A program made the translations under genes and the position numbers. Positions 48,933 to 61,800 of a stretch of 64,000 bases of DNA are shown one piece after another; position 1 is the stretch's first letter, and every line of letters begins with the position of its first letter. Source of the stretch: Xiphydria camelus (taxonomy: Eukaryota > Arthropoda > Insecta > Hymenoptera > Xiphydriidae); assembly GCA_963678675.1 (NCBI GenBank), contig OY783193.1, forward strand, positions 17,868,427-17,932,426, in the 5' to 3' direction. Below the pieces are notes generated by a model. The model did not search any database. It saw only the letters and a program-made list of their open reading frames with translations, and was not told the origin of the DNA.

Positions 48933-49090
48933 GGGCGGGTTGTAACGACTTGGTTTAAACTCAGTTCTAACTTGAACCACGTTTGAACTGAGTTCACATC
49001 AAAATGTATGACATTATGCGTGACACAAAATATACCAAGAACGGCGGTTCAAGCTGAACCGGCTCTGAACCAAGTCGTTACAACCCGCCC
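48933..49090. mobile_element. PIF/Harbinger-type MITE
   Basis: Ends GGGCGGGTTGTAACGACTTG and complement, flanked by TTA (48930-48932, 49091-49093), the TWA duplication expected of PIF/Harbinger. Subterminal GGTTCAA/TTGAACC words. Confidence 0.8.
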
Positions 49091-49119
49091 TTAGTAATAT
49101 TCATAATAGAGCCGCCACT

Positions 49120-49801
49120 GATGAGCTACACGACCTAATGCGGCGGCATGGAGGGGGCTAAAGTAGGCGGAGACCTGCGCTCACGACTTGACGTGAACCT
49201 AGCCGTCATTCTCGCGAGCCGACATTGTCATGGCGCCGTGCTACGAGCATTTTCGGCAGCATCGTGCGCCACTCGTGAATTTCGCGTAAATTCTGGAAAT
49301 TCAGCGTGACAGGGACGCGCGATCACGCAGGATGACGATACGTTCGTGTCTCAATTACGGGGATACGGTGAAATTAAATGTGTACACGGTATAGTTTACC
49401 GACTCGACGTCCTTTTTCGCAGCGACGGATTAGGCAGGCTCTATTTCGTAGAAAATGGCCGCGAGCCATTCGCAAAAGTGGCCGATAGTCGACAATTTTA
49501 TGTAATCGTAAAATCGCGTCAACAGGACTGTATGTCAACCGTGGCCGGAAACTGTGAAGTGGGAAGAAAGAGGGAGGAGTGCTTCCTGACGGGACCGTCC
49601 GACGGACCGGATTGCGTCGTCATAATGTGAACGTAGGCAGTATTAGTACGACGGCTCGGGAGTGACGAGTGTGCGACTCAGTGTGCGGAGCGCGTGTAAC
49701 AACAAAATGATACTAGTGCCTCGGTGCGATTATCGTTGCCGTTACCGCCGCTACGTTCGTTGAACAGCGTTTCTGCATTTCCTCGGCGAGGAAAGAAGAA
49801 A
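49120..49801 (+). promoter_or_regulatory. Receptor promoter and 5' UTR
   Basis: CpG-rich DNA abruptly different from its surroundings, with an initiator-like ACTCAGTGTGCGG near 49676, leading into the receptor ATG at 49802. An open frame at 49346-49630 resembles no protein and is probably chance in GC-rich leader. An identical TTCAGTGTG/CTCAGTGTG core occurs at the putative sgl start. Confidence 0.5.
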
Positions 49802-49886
49802 ATGAGAAACGCCGCGCTACGTGGAACGGCGAGCCTGCTCGCGCTGGCGCTCGTCTGTTTACTTCAATCGTCGTTCCTCGTGAACG
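49802..49886 (+). CDS. babo: Receptor exon 1, signal peptide
   Basis: MRNAALRGTASLLALALVCL begins a 28-codon segment that reads as a cleavable signal peptide and ends in phase 1 at donor G|GTAGGC. Basic start, hydrophobic core, then SSFLVN. GC-rich, in the promoter-proximal island. Confidence 0.75.
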
Positions 49887-52800
49887 GTAGGCAAAGTTTT
49901 ATTCCCCGTAGGATGCCGGGAGATGTCTCGGACCTTCCTTTTTTTTCGTATTTTCTCTTAGACTTTTCTTTTTTTCATATTTTCTCTCGGAGAAAGGAAT
50001 TATACCTAAATGAGGAACGAGATCGATATTGCGCGAAGCCTATCGTGTTTATCTTGATGCCGCGCTTGTTGATCGCTCCTTCGTTGCCGCGCGCGATGGT
50101 TACGTGCGTGTTTCGCAAAGGAGGTCCTCCTCGTTCCCCTCGCTCCCTAATGTTTGTACAGGGTGGGTATCGATTATTTCCGCCATTTTTCCAATTTTTC
50201 GGCGAGCAGCGTGGAGTCGCCTGACAGGTGATGGCGGTGAGATGCCGCCGTGTACGTCGCTGACCGTGGACCATCGTTCATCATTGACGAATAATTGTAG
50301 TCTATATCTCGTCGAGTTATCGCTTTGTGGATCTCGATGATGTATACCGTAGCGATACGTTGATACCACCTGCTGGCAATGTTAATCGTTTCAAATTCAA
50401 TTGATTTTTCGAGATAACCCGCGCGGCGATGAATACGTTGCCATACTGTAAAAGCTTGATGGAATCTTTTTATCGAGTCGCAATTTTTATTCAAATACAT
50501 TCAGCTTGCCCGTGTCTGTCGTTTTTTGAAATTAACCTTTCACGTGTTCGTATTATCTCAATTGGGATACTGAATTGCTCTACTGTAAAGATTCTATAGA
50601 ATTTTTGAATATGGCAAATTTTGTTCGAATAGCTTCGCGGCTGACGCGTGTTACTTCCTTCCACTGGCTGTTTGTGTGCGTCTGTATTGTTGATTTTGAA
50701 ATTAACCTTTCGTGTACTAATATTGAATTAAGATACCAAATATCGTCCCCTTCCTGCAAAAAGTCACTAACTAACATTTATCATCAACTGACTTAGGTAG
50801 TTTCTGCTCTATAATATCGGTATTATATTTCGGTTAATGACTTTTTATGATGCGCGCATGCTCACTTCCAACGCATTTAGCACTTAGTGAGTTTTACCAT
50901 TTAAAGATTTAATAAAATTAAGCTACTAGGTCCAGTCAGGTGAATTTTACAAAATATGTTAGTTAGTGACTTTTTGCAGGAAGGGGACGATATGTAGTAC
51001 TACACCTACGTGTGAGGCTCTAGAGGATGTACCTATAACGAAATTTTTGTTCGGCTGCCTTCAGCTGTTACGTATACCTGTTAAGTTTGAAATTAACCTT
51101 TCGTATATTCATAGTTCATTGATATATACGTATGTATATTATTTTCTCTGCAATACGACCCGACCCGATGTGTGCAGTGGCGATCAAAATGTAATGTTCC
51201 ACCACTGCAGTTCTGTTTCTGACGTCATTCTCCGTGTCTCAGGATCGGCGATGAATATGAAAGAAGCTATCCTGGCGATACTGCAATGTGTATGCATCGC
51301 GAACGTGATGCCGAATCGAATGCTAACTCTGGAGCTCTTTTTTTATTTACATTGTATTCGTCAGTTCCTTTTGCGACGATGTACAGTGGGTTAAAAAGTA
51401 TTTGCACGCCGTCGTTTTTTAAAAATATAATTTCTTTAACTGAACAGTAAATGAAACATTAAGCATACGTCTTTTTAAATTAATTCAAACTTCAATTGAC
51501 GTGTATTTGCTTTTTTGAAAAAATCCAATGACAGTTGAATTATAGTAGTTGTTATTTTAATTTGAGGACAATTTTTTCTCGGTCATTTTAGAAAAAATCT
51601 GAAATGTTCATCCTGTAGAGTATTAAAAGTTACCTTGAATCAGTTTTCATTATATTATACCATCTAGAAAAGTCGAAAATCAAGTTATTTTCTGGTAAAT
51701 TATTTAAATTGACTCGATTTTTTATTGTTCTAGATGGTATAACTTTCATGCATCGACAAAATTTAATGAAAACTTGTAGGTCCGAGTAACTTTTAAGGGG
51801 TAGTCTCCTCAAATTAAAAAAAAATTCGATTTTTCAAAACCGTCATATTCTTGTAGTCAATATATTATGTAGAAATACGGCAGAAACTGTGATTTGCTCT
51901 GGAAGGTTCGAGAACATGCTCAAAAATTGGCAAAAAAGCAGCGGATCTCGCGAAACTATTCCATACAGAAACTTCAAACGCGTTTTTCTCGAAACAACGT
52001 TTTTAGACCTCGTTGACATGATCCAAGAAAAACTATCCAACCGATCCAACTTATTCTACACAAGAATGCCTAGAGTCGGAACTAGCCATATAATTATTTA
52101 TTAATATTTAAACAAATTATAAGCAATTCAAGTTGAAAATATGACGTCAAAAATTTCAAGTCTGCCATTTGTTTTGTTTTTATCTCGAAAGTATAAAATC
52201 CTAGTTCGGACTATAGCGGGAACTCTGTACTTCAAGAATGGACTTGAATTTCTGCTTTCAGACATTCCAAAATCGAGATATCATGTCAACCAGATATAAA
52301 CAGGAGTATGTTTAGGCGACTTTACCAAGAAAGAAAATCATCGAAGAACCAAAAAAAAGTTTTTTCTGTCAGTCTAAGACCTTTAATAGTATGTGCGAAA
52401 AAAATTAAAATTCTAAGAAAATATTTACCTACCATGAAAAAAAATTCTTAACCCTTAAATGCATATTGTTGCTTTTCGGCAACACACTGCCTACTATACC
52501 TTTCAAACTCACACTAGAGCAAATATCGACTAGCTGCATAGAGTGTCCGTTGGGCTACGTACTGCTTTATAATAGGCTATAAGCATTTGTTGGTACATGG
52601 CGCTCATGTCACTGTATTATTGACATTTCCCAGTCTGCAGACAACCGGCGGGCAACGGGATAAGAAAATGAAATGCAAGCTGCCTAACTGCAAAGGACTT
52701 ACCTATACCAAGTGTGAGAAGTGCGATGTAGAATTATGTTTCAATAAACGTAATAATTGTGTCAAAAAATTTCACACGTAATGTAATGTCATACTATGTA

Positions 52801-55800
52801 CTTAATGCATGATGTTGCCATTTGGCTACATACCCTTTTTTCGAAAAAAAAAACGGTTCAAAGTGAAATATAATTTTTATTTTTATTTCTCCCTGTATTA
52901 GTTTTGTAAAATCTTCCAGTTTTTCATTTTTTTATTTTTAAACAAAAAATCATGCATTTAAGGGTTAAAAAAAGACCTCGTTTCAGGAGACTAATTAACC
53001 CCTTAATGCTCTGCGGGATGAATAGTTCAGATTTTTTATAAAATATCTAAGAAAAAATTGTTTTTGTTAGGTTAAAATAAGACTTACTATAATTCAGTTG
53101 TCATTAGATTTTTTTTCAAAAAAGTTAAAACACGTCAACTAAAGTTTGAATTGATCTACTAAACAATCGATGGATTACCTACCCCATAAGGTTTTGCCAT
53201 AAATCGAGATTTCTAGAATTGATCGCTCGACCGTCATATTCCATATATTTTTTCTTGTGCTGATCTTGAAAATTGTAATTATTTGATTACATAATGTATT
53301 TTGGAATTTACGACATCATTTACGATTTTATTTGCAAGCTTTTTTGGGCCGCAGTTTTTACTGACTCATGTATAAAACATTAAGGGCCGGTTTTACCAAC
53401 ACGGTATAAACGCCGTATAGCACTATGCTGAGAATAACCAGTACGCAAGCGTTTTACCACGATGGTATAAGTCTGGAATAGGATAAACTTTGGAATAAAT
53501 GCAGGGATAGCTTATCCGGCAGTTTAAGCGCTGGATAAGCTAGCTATCCTCGGTATAACCTAACTTTTTGTTTGCGTCTTTATTCTTCCGTGACAGAATC
53601 AGAACCGTGACAGAATCATAATAATTGTTATTAGTTGTGAAATAGAGTTGATTGATGTGCCAGTTTTCGAATCATCATCTGATGATGAAATTGACGTCTT
53701 ACAAAGAATGAGAAATCTTAGGAAAATACGTGCCCGGTAAGTAAATAAAGGATACCTATACCTACTAATTTATAACCAATATCTAATACAAAACTATTCT
53801 AGAGTTGACTATTTTGAAGAATACAATGGTTGTAGAATTCTTCACTTGATTTCGTTTGGAAAAACAAACCTGTCAGAGATTATTGGGACAAATACGACAT
53901 CGCATTGCTACGAGGTCGCAAAGAAATGCAGCAATTCAGCCAGCAACGAAATTATTGCCAACTTTAAGATTTCTTGCTTCAGGATCAATGCTAATTACTG
54001 TAGGTAATCGTTTTTATCATAATGTTAAAACTTCTAGTTAGTTATTATTATATGCCGCCACCTCTGCAACCTCCGACGACTCCTAACATCGCGAGGAGAG
54101 CTAGTTCACAGGACTACAAGTTCGTCGATCGGCATAAACCGTCACTGATCTCCCAGAAATCAATGGGCGACATACTGAAAAACATCGACAAAGTCAAATT
54201 GAAACTCGTCACAAGGTACGATTAAACAATTTTATCGCGGTAAACTTTTAATTCGCCAGGAACAAAGAGGAGTTTCGCATTGTCAAAATGTCGTGGCTGC
54301 GAAGGATTGATTTTGTTCACAGTGGGCTTTTAAACGTGTTTTTCAGATCGCCGGGTGGGAGACCTTTGCGAGCGAAACGAGAAAATAGCTCTTGCAACGA
54401 CCTTCAAGAGATCTTACGGAAACGATATATCGCAATGCAATCGCCGGACAGTAGAAATTCCACCGCGACGTTGACGTTCGATAATTCGTTCTAGATTAAG
54501 AACTCGATGATGCTCAAGTTCTCTAGGTCGCAGCATTTTCGCGTCGGTCGGTGCTCCGAGGAACGGCTATTGTAGCCTTCCTTTCCACGCGTACGATTGA
54601 ATCATGATTATAATTTTATCTAAGTCAGAGCTCTGGAGAATCAAAATTAATAGATCTCTCTTCTTTTTTTATAAATGAGTCTTTCCTTGCTAGGTAATTT
54701 CGCGCGACACACTTTAGATTATAGTTCTTTTTTAATAGAAGAATAGAAGCTCATAGAAACGTGGGGAAAATTTTGTTTTCTCTCTTCGCTCTTTTACTCA
54801 GAAAATGCAAGTTTAAATTTAAAATTTACGCACGTGGGTCTCTAATCGCGAGAATCTCAACGGTATCCAATAATATCAACCAAAGAAGTCATCTACCATT
54901 GCATTGTCTTGTATAAGTAACATTTAAATTTATCTAGGTAGACATTATACCTTTCTTCTCAATTCGCGTGATTGCAGAGTTTTCAGGAGCAGAAGTGATA
55001 CATCCGTCGTACGATGTAGAATATGAAAAAATGTTAGATTTGCATTGATACACTCTTTTGTAAGATACCTCGGCACTAGACATCAAGTCGTACAACGCTC
55101 TTTGTATACTTTTTAGATAGGGTCGCGTATACTTAAAAAAAAACGATGACATTGTACCGCTCTATGTAATCTCCGAGCAATGTCACCGCGTGATAAATCT
55201 TAAGTTGTAGCGATTTAAAAGTTTATAGATTTTAGAATATATTTTGTCCGTAGACGAGATTTTGATCAAATGGTGCAATTTTACGTTGTAATTATTATTA
55301 TTGACGACTCTCATAATTTTTTGAGACTGAACACATTCTTGTTGGTGAGATACCGAATGTTTGGACGTGTTTTGTATCTGATGCTTTTATCGACGACTTG
55401 AAAATAAAAGTTATTGTTACGAAAATATAAATATATTGTTATAGATATCTTTTATTTACCGGGCACGTATTTTCTTCGGATTTCTGATTCTTGGTAATAC
55501 GTCAATGTCATCATCAGATGATGATTAAAAAACTGGTACATCAATCAACTCTATTTCAAAATTAATAATAATTTACCACAACGATCAGGTTATGATTATG
55601 TCATGAAAGAATAAAGACGTCAAACAAAAAGTTAGGTTATACTGAGAATAACAACTCCGAATTTCGTTTATCACGCCGGAACAGCTGTCAAAACGACTAA
55701 ATGTCACGCGCAGTACGTACTTCTTACTACCAACCTAAAAATAATTTTGGATGGCCAACGCTTATACCTGGAATAGTTATCCCAGGCAAACTTGGAGCTG

Positions 55801-58800
55801 GTAAAACGTCCGCGCTTTATACCAGGTATAAAGAAGAGAGAGAGAGAGAGAGTATAAATTTATTCTCGGTATACTTATTCTATGTATAACTTGGCTTTGG
55901 TAAAACCGGCCCTAAAACACATACATGTTTATTACGACCGTGCTAATTGGGTTGGCTGGTCAAAACTGAAGCAGATGGCACCACCGAGCCAGACACCCGC
56001 GGGCAAATTAAAACGGTTATAATATATTATTAATGCTGCACTGTTGCAGATTTGACTGTATCTGATGTGACTGGTAAAAAAATTATGAAAGTGAAACAGT
56101 TAAAGGAATTCAGCGGATCTCCAACTGAGGGGCCTATTTCACGGATCCGACATGTCGGATTGTCGTATACGACAAGTCACTCTGATTGGCTGTGACAGAA
56201 AGTGGTGGTGGGGGAAATCTGTCGGCCGACGGTATTTTTCGTCCGTACGAAAGTTGAGCAGTGTCGAACTTCAAGCGACGGTTTCGTACGACAAAAAATA
56301 GAGTCGAGCATGGCCGGGTGATGGCGCGACAGTATGTTACGTTCAAAGCCACCGATGGCTATCTGAGAAATATTGACACACCCTGAACAGCGAAGCCGAG
56401 AAGCTCCCTTCGACTTGTCTTGTCTTAGCTCGTATTGTTCAATGCGTGCGTTTTTTGATTTTTTTGTCACACGTATTTGTGAATTCATTTTATGTATTAT
56501 AATGAGGAGCCGAACTGCCAAACTTCACCACTTGGCGGCACCATCATTTCCAGACTGTCGCAGCGACAAACAGAAGTGTCGTCAATCGACCATATTTCAT
56601 GCATCTTGCATGCATGCATCATGGGAGAAGGACCTGTTTCCGTCGTCTGGTGGTGGCGACACCGTCGCTCGTCGTGGGTCGGCCGCTATCGCTGGTGGGA
56701 AGCGGCTGTGGAGGCTCCACAGCCACCGTTTTATATTAAATTTTGTATTTCAATTCACTTCACTACATATAGATTCATAAATTAAGGTTATATTTTCGTT
56801 TTTGACTCCTGCAATGCCTACTATACTTTATAAAGTAAGCATTGACTCCTGCCATATTGATATACACTTCGCAACAAAATTATCGCAACAACTTATTTTA
56901 CTCTAAAAATTGTCAAACTTCAGAAGCCCGTAGCACAGCGAAAAATCATCGTATCCCTATCTTTTTTTTTTAATTAAAGCTTAAAATCTCAGCTTTACTA
57001 TCCCAAAGTTTATTTTTCGATTTAAAGCACCGAGAGATTAAGTGACCCTGAAAATCAAGGTCATCTTTTGAAACTTAAAAATTTGCAAAGTTTGCGCATT
57101 GACACGGAGTTACAAAAATTTTTTTTTCAAATTCTGATCACAGAAAATGAAAGTTTAACTCTTTACCTTTAATTAAAAAAAAATTTGTACTTTCCGATTT
57201 TTCTACGCCATTATACAGCGTTTTAAATAAAAAAAACTGAAAATCCCGTTTTTTTCCCGTGTTACAGGGCCCAGGTAACGCGACAAATAATCATATTTTT
57301 TAAGACAAATGCATGGGCTTTATTGGGGCATCGAAATGCATCGCTTTCATATGAATTTTTTCTCAAAGAACAGATGATGGCCTACAAAATTTTTCGATGT
57401 TCAGGAGTGAAAATACCGTTCGAACACGAAACTTCCTATAGAACTCGTCCAGGTACACTTGTACAGTAAGTTAACATACGTGCAATACCTTTTCGGCGAC
57501 CTCTAACTTGGCCCCAATGTCCCGATTAACTCGCGATCAACGTCTAACTTGGCCCCAATACCTCGTGTTAACTTACGAACGGCTTCTATGTAACTTCGCC
57601 CCAATGTTCCCATCTGGATACCAAAATCCCTGAAGTAGTCTAGGTATACCTGGACGCAATATACGACCTCCAATAATTCGAAACAAAAATTTATAAGATC
57701 AAAAAAAATTACGCAATTGATGTTCAGTTGAGTAATACTCCCAAAAACCGGGATTTTCAGTTTTTTTTTTATTTAAAACGCTGTAGAATGGCGTAGAAAA
57801 ATCGGAAAGTAAAATTTTTTTTCTTAAATTAAAGGGAAAGAGTTGAACTTTCATTTTCTGTGATCAGAATTTGAAAAAAAAATTTTTGTAATTCCGTGTC
57901 AATGCGCAAACTTTGCAAATTTTTAAGTTTCAAAAGATGACCTTGATATTCAGGGTCACTTAATCTCTCGGTGCTTTAAATCGAAAAATAAACTTTGGGA
58001 TATTAAAGTTGAGATTTGAAGCTTTAATTAAAAAAAAAAGATAGGGATACGATGATTTTTCGCCGTGGTACGGGCTTCCGAAGTTTGACAATTTTTAGAT
58101 TAAAATAAGTTGTTGCGATAATTTTGTTGCGTAGTGTATTTCAAATCAGGCGGTAAATAAGGGTGTTTAGCTCGGTGGCGCCTAAGTTTACTTCCTCAAC
58201 CACCAGCCAACTTAATTGCGAAAAAAGTGAAGAAGTGAAGCCGTAGGCCATCCAGAAGGCCTGGGTTTGTTTGAAGGGCGAAGCCCCCTAATAAACTCTG
58301 CGAGCAAAGTGAAACCGTGCTTGTTAGATGTTCGATCTGGTGTTTACGTATGAGTTTTATTTTCAAAAACTCGTAAACTTTTCTGACTGTGCATGCATAC
58401 AGTGAAATGTCCAAAACTATGCACTCAGAGACAAATAAGTCGTGCGTGCGCTTGAAGGTAATATTTTGTTCTGAAAAATAACCGTTTATTACATGTTAGG
58501 CTCAATGATGATAAGATGTCTTATTACTTGACTTTTCACAAAGTTATTATTTTAATATGTTAATATTGACTTCAGTTTAAATCTATGATGTTTAGTTATC
58601 ATTAAAATATCAATATTGACTACGTTGAAAAACTACTATTTCTCACTTACAATTAATTGATAATAGACATTTTAGAAAATAAAGTTTGATAGATTTCAAT
58701 TATGATGTTTCGTACAATGAAATGTTTACGTGGTCATTGAAATTTATTTATACGCTAGAGAAATAATAGATCAAGGCAATATGGAAATATAACGATCCAA

Positions 58801-61800
58801 AGTCATAGTGAACACTTCGGAGTTAGAAAAAATTATAGTTGCTTTTTCTTGAATTTGACTATATTGGTTAATTAATACTCTAATATATGAGCAGATTTTC
58901 ATCTTTGTATAAGTTAAATGTAATGTACCCGTATTCAACGATCAAGGAAAATATGCTTGGAAGTATTGAACGAATGACTGCTTTCAAAAAGAAAACTTCT
59001 TCATAATGATTATGCGCGTTTGGCATTTTAAATCTTTTATCCCACTTTCTCAAGTTCGAACCTACTGTACAACATAATGACTATTTATCATGTTTTTGCA
59101 TTAATAGTCATCGTATGATGCGTGTTATATAATACTGCGATTTCCTAGAGATTATCCGAGAATGCCGTCGAACTTGACGATATAGACATGGAGGATAAGC
59201 TTCCCATTATGATAGAGATGAAGTACCTGAACAAAATTAAAGTGTGTAGTCGCATTATCAGCAATTGTTTTTCTAATTAAAAATATTGAATGATATTCAA
59301 AGGAGACTTACGTGGAAAAGTAGCCTCTAGCGGAATCGACCAAGCGAAAAGCGACGTCTGAATTTTTTTAAAGCATCATAGGATCACTGTAAATATCACC
59401 TATAGGTCTATCCTTGAAACTTTTTTTTGGTTATCTAAGATTTTTGTCACGAATTTTCCATATTAAACATCATCGCGATAAATGAATGTTTACAGGCGTA
59501 AGCTCTATCATTAAGTAGTATCCGTAAACAAAGTGTGAAGAATAGTCAACTCATCAGAGAGTAGAGTGTAAATATTGGGAAATAAATAAGCGAGTTGTTT
59601 GCGATTTGTCAATCCTCGTGGAAGGAAGCCATGACCTTTGCACAAGTAATCATTCATTTCTTTCGCTTGAAACGTTAGGCACTACTCTTCTCTTTTTACT
59701 ACGTCAATAATTGCTCAAACGCTGATAATACGAGTAAATGTTTAAAGCTGAAAGAGAAATCTGATAGGAAAAATAATTATCGATTATTCTCGTAGCCGTA
59801 TCTAATTTATTAGTTCTTGAAATGGTCAGACACCACGGTATATGGGACAGTAACGCGATAAAAAGCAATTTGAGACTGAGAGAAAATAAACAATAAATAA
59901 AAGTATTTAAAGAACTCGCGAAATAGTTAGTGTTTTACGTACTTGTTTCATAAATAATACAGAACATTTACTCGTATCTTGGTATGTATTAACAATACAG
60001 GTATGTATACAGTATGTCCCGTGGATAACGCAAGTATTTGAATTTCCCTGACATTTGACTTTGGTAATGCTTGGAACGGTGCTGTTGTTAGAGTTGGCTT
60101 CAGAAGAGTGCGCTGCGTTCTTACGAGCCGTATTTTGAGAGCGAAAAGTGTAAAACGTCTGATTTCCCGGGAACTGTCAATTCGGGAGATTGAAGCGTCT
60201 AACCTCGAAATTAACTGAATTTGTAAATAATGGTAAATAATGTGTAGAAGTGATGAGAAATAATCATACAGGTTTCGGAAACACGGCTCGTAAGAACGCA
60301 GCGCACTCTTCTGAAGCCAACTCTAACTACAGCACCGTTCCAAGCACTACCAAAGTCAAATGTGGGGGAAATTCAAATACTTGCGTTTTATCCACGGGAT
60401 ATACTGTATACCCCGACAAAATTACGAAATTCGAGTATCGGAGTATTGCGTCACTTGATATACTCCTGATAAGGTTCTGGATATTTTAAGCATCAGTACC
60501 AAAGAATTTATTGAAACCGGAACTCGTACGTAAAGCAAGAGTCGTTCGTGAATTCCTATGTACAGGATGAGGCAGTGAAACGGCACGATTTCAGTTCGGG
60601 CTGGCGGACTTGATAGGAAGTCACGAGAATGGGGGACTGGACCTTTGTCGTCTAGACAGGTGAAGATGTTAGTAGTCATGGAACGTTGGTCCAGCGAGCA
60701 ACGCACGCGTTTGCTGTAAAGGATTATTACAAAAATTCTCGAATAGTTTTGTTAGTACTCAACGCGCTTTCCGTCGTGAGTAATTTACCCCCAAGGGCCC
60801 CCGTGCCATCTCGTAAAGCTATCGCGCTTTGGGTTAGGAGCTTTGAAGGAATTCGGTAAGAAATGAACAACATTCCGTTGGAGATGTTACGCAACGTCAT
60901 GAACGGATTCACTCTCAGGCTCCGACAATGTGTGGAAAAACAATGACGTTATATGTCTGACACCATCTTTAAAATATGATTATTTTTCATGTAAAGTAAA
61001 TTTCCACTAATGTGTAGACCTGATTTATGCTAAAATAAAACAACTTTTTTAAAATCTCCATTTTTGCGACTTTTTAAAATCGTACCGTTTCACTGTTTCA
61101 CCCTGTATAATCTAACGCACTCTCCTTCCTTGCCGTCATATCATATTCAGCTCTACAGCAACGTTAGAATCATAAACTTTTTGGGTTAGCGAATTTTTAC
61201 TTTTACAATTAGTCTTTTAATTCTAGTAAGTAGTTGCATTTTTAGAATCATCATTTCTATAACACATCTTCGAGTTTAACTCTTAGGAGAGTTATTTTTA
61301 TTTTCATTGTGCTGGATCTTAAATTTTTTTGCACGTTTCAAAAAAAACTGTAAATCGCATTTCTAATTTCTATCTCATTTTTTTGCCTAGGACTGAAATG
61401 TTACTGCGACATCTGCATTGACAAGAATCACACCTGTGAGACTGATGGTTACTGTTTCGCTAGTACCAGCTTGGAATCCGACGGTATCACGCATGCACAC
61501 AGGTACCGTATTCCTACATGTACTCGATAGTGCATTGATTTTTCAGTACGGACGACAGAATTCCTTAACACTAATAACAAATATAATACATAAGTACCTC
61601 CAGTGCGGAAATAACCGCGCAATAAGGAGACAGGATTATGTGATATGCAGTACCATTCAGAACTGCTATTTCCTTCAACAAGTCCTTCGTGAAAAATGAA
61701 GCATATTTTTCCTTATCTCGGTATATTTCTGTAGACAAAATTGGCTGAGTTATTTCAGATTAGAATTGCTTAATGTATGTTTGAAGAGCATTCTCGAGAA

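Larger units (their letters stand above)
51797..53002. mobile_element. TTAA-type element enclosing a mini-piggyBac
   Basis: Ends GGGGTAGTCTCCTCAAATT and a near-complement (AGGAGACTAATTAACCCC), flanked by TTAA (51793-51796, 53003-53006). A second TTAA element (52452-52964) lies inside. Possible outer element remnants are noncoding. Confidence 0.65.
53384..55912. mobile_element. Harbinger-bounded composite carrying a host gene fragment
   Basis: Both outer ends are the same terminus, GGGCCGGTTTTACCAA, inverted, and are flanked by TAA (53381-53383, 55913-55915). About 380 bp of the 5' end of a PIF/Harbinger element (53384-53765) is repeated inverted at 55440-55912. The left copy continues into transposase exon 2 (to about 54010). 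Between the two ends lie two host exons and their downstream sequence. Either one mobile unit captured the gene fragment, or two partial copies flank it. Confidence 0.7.

Noticed and set aside
49346..49630. 94-codon open frame upstream of the receptor
   Set aside because: Lies in CpG-rich leader, resembles no protein and has no splice context; probably chance.
56373..56785. Coding gene in receptor intron 1
   Set aside because: Overlapping frames on both strands in a GC-richer patch, no recognised motif and no clear splice sites.
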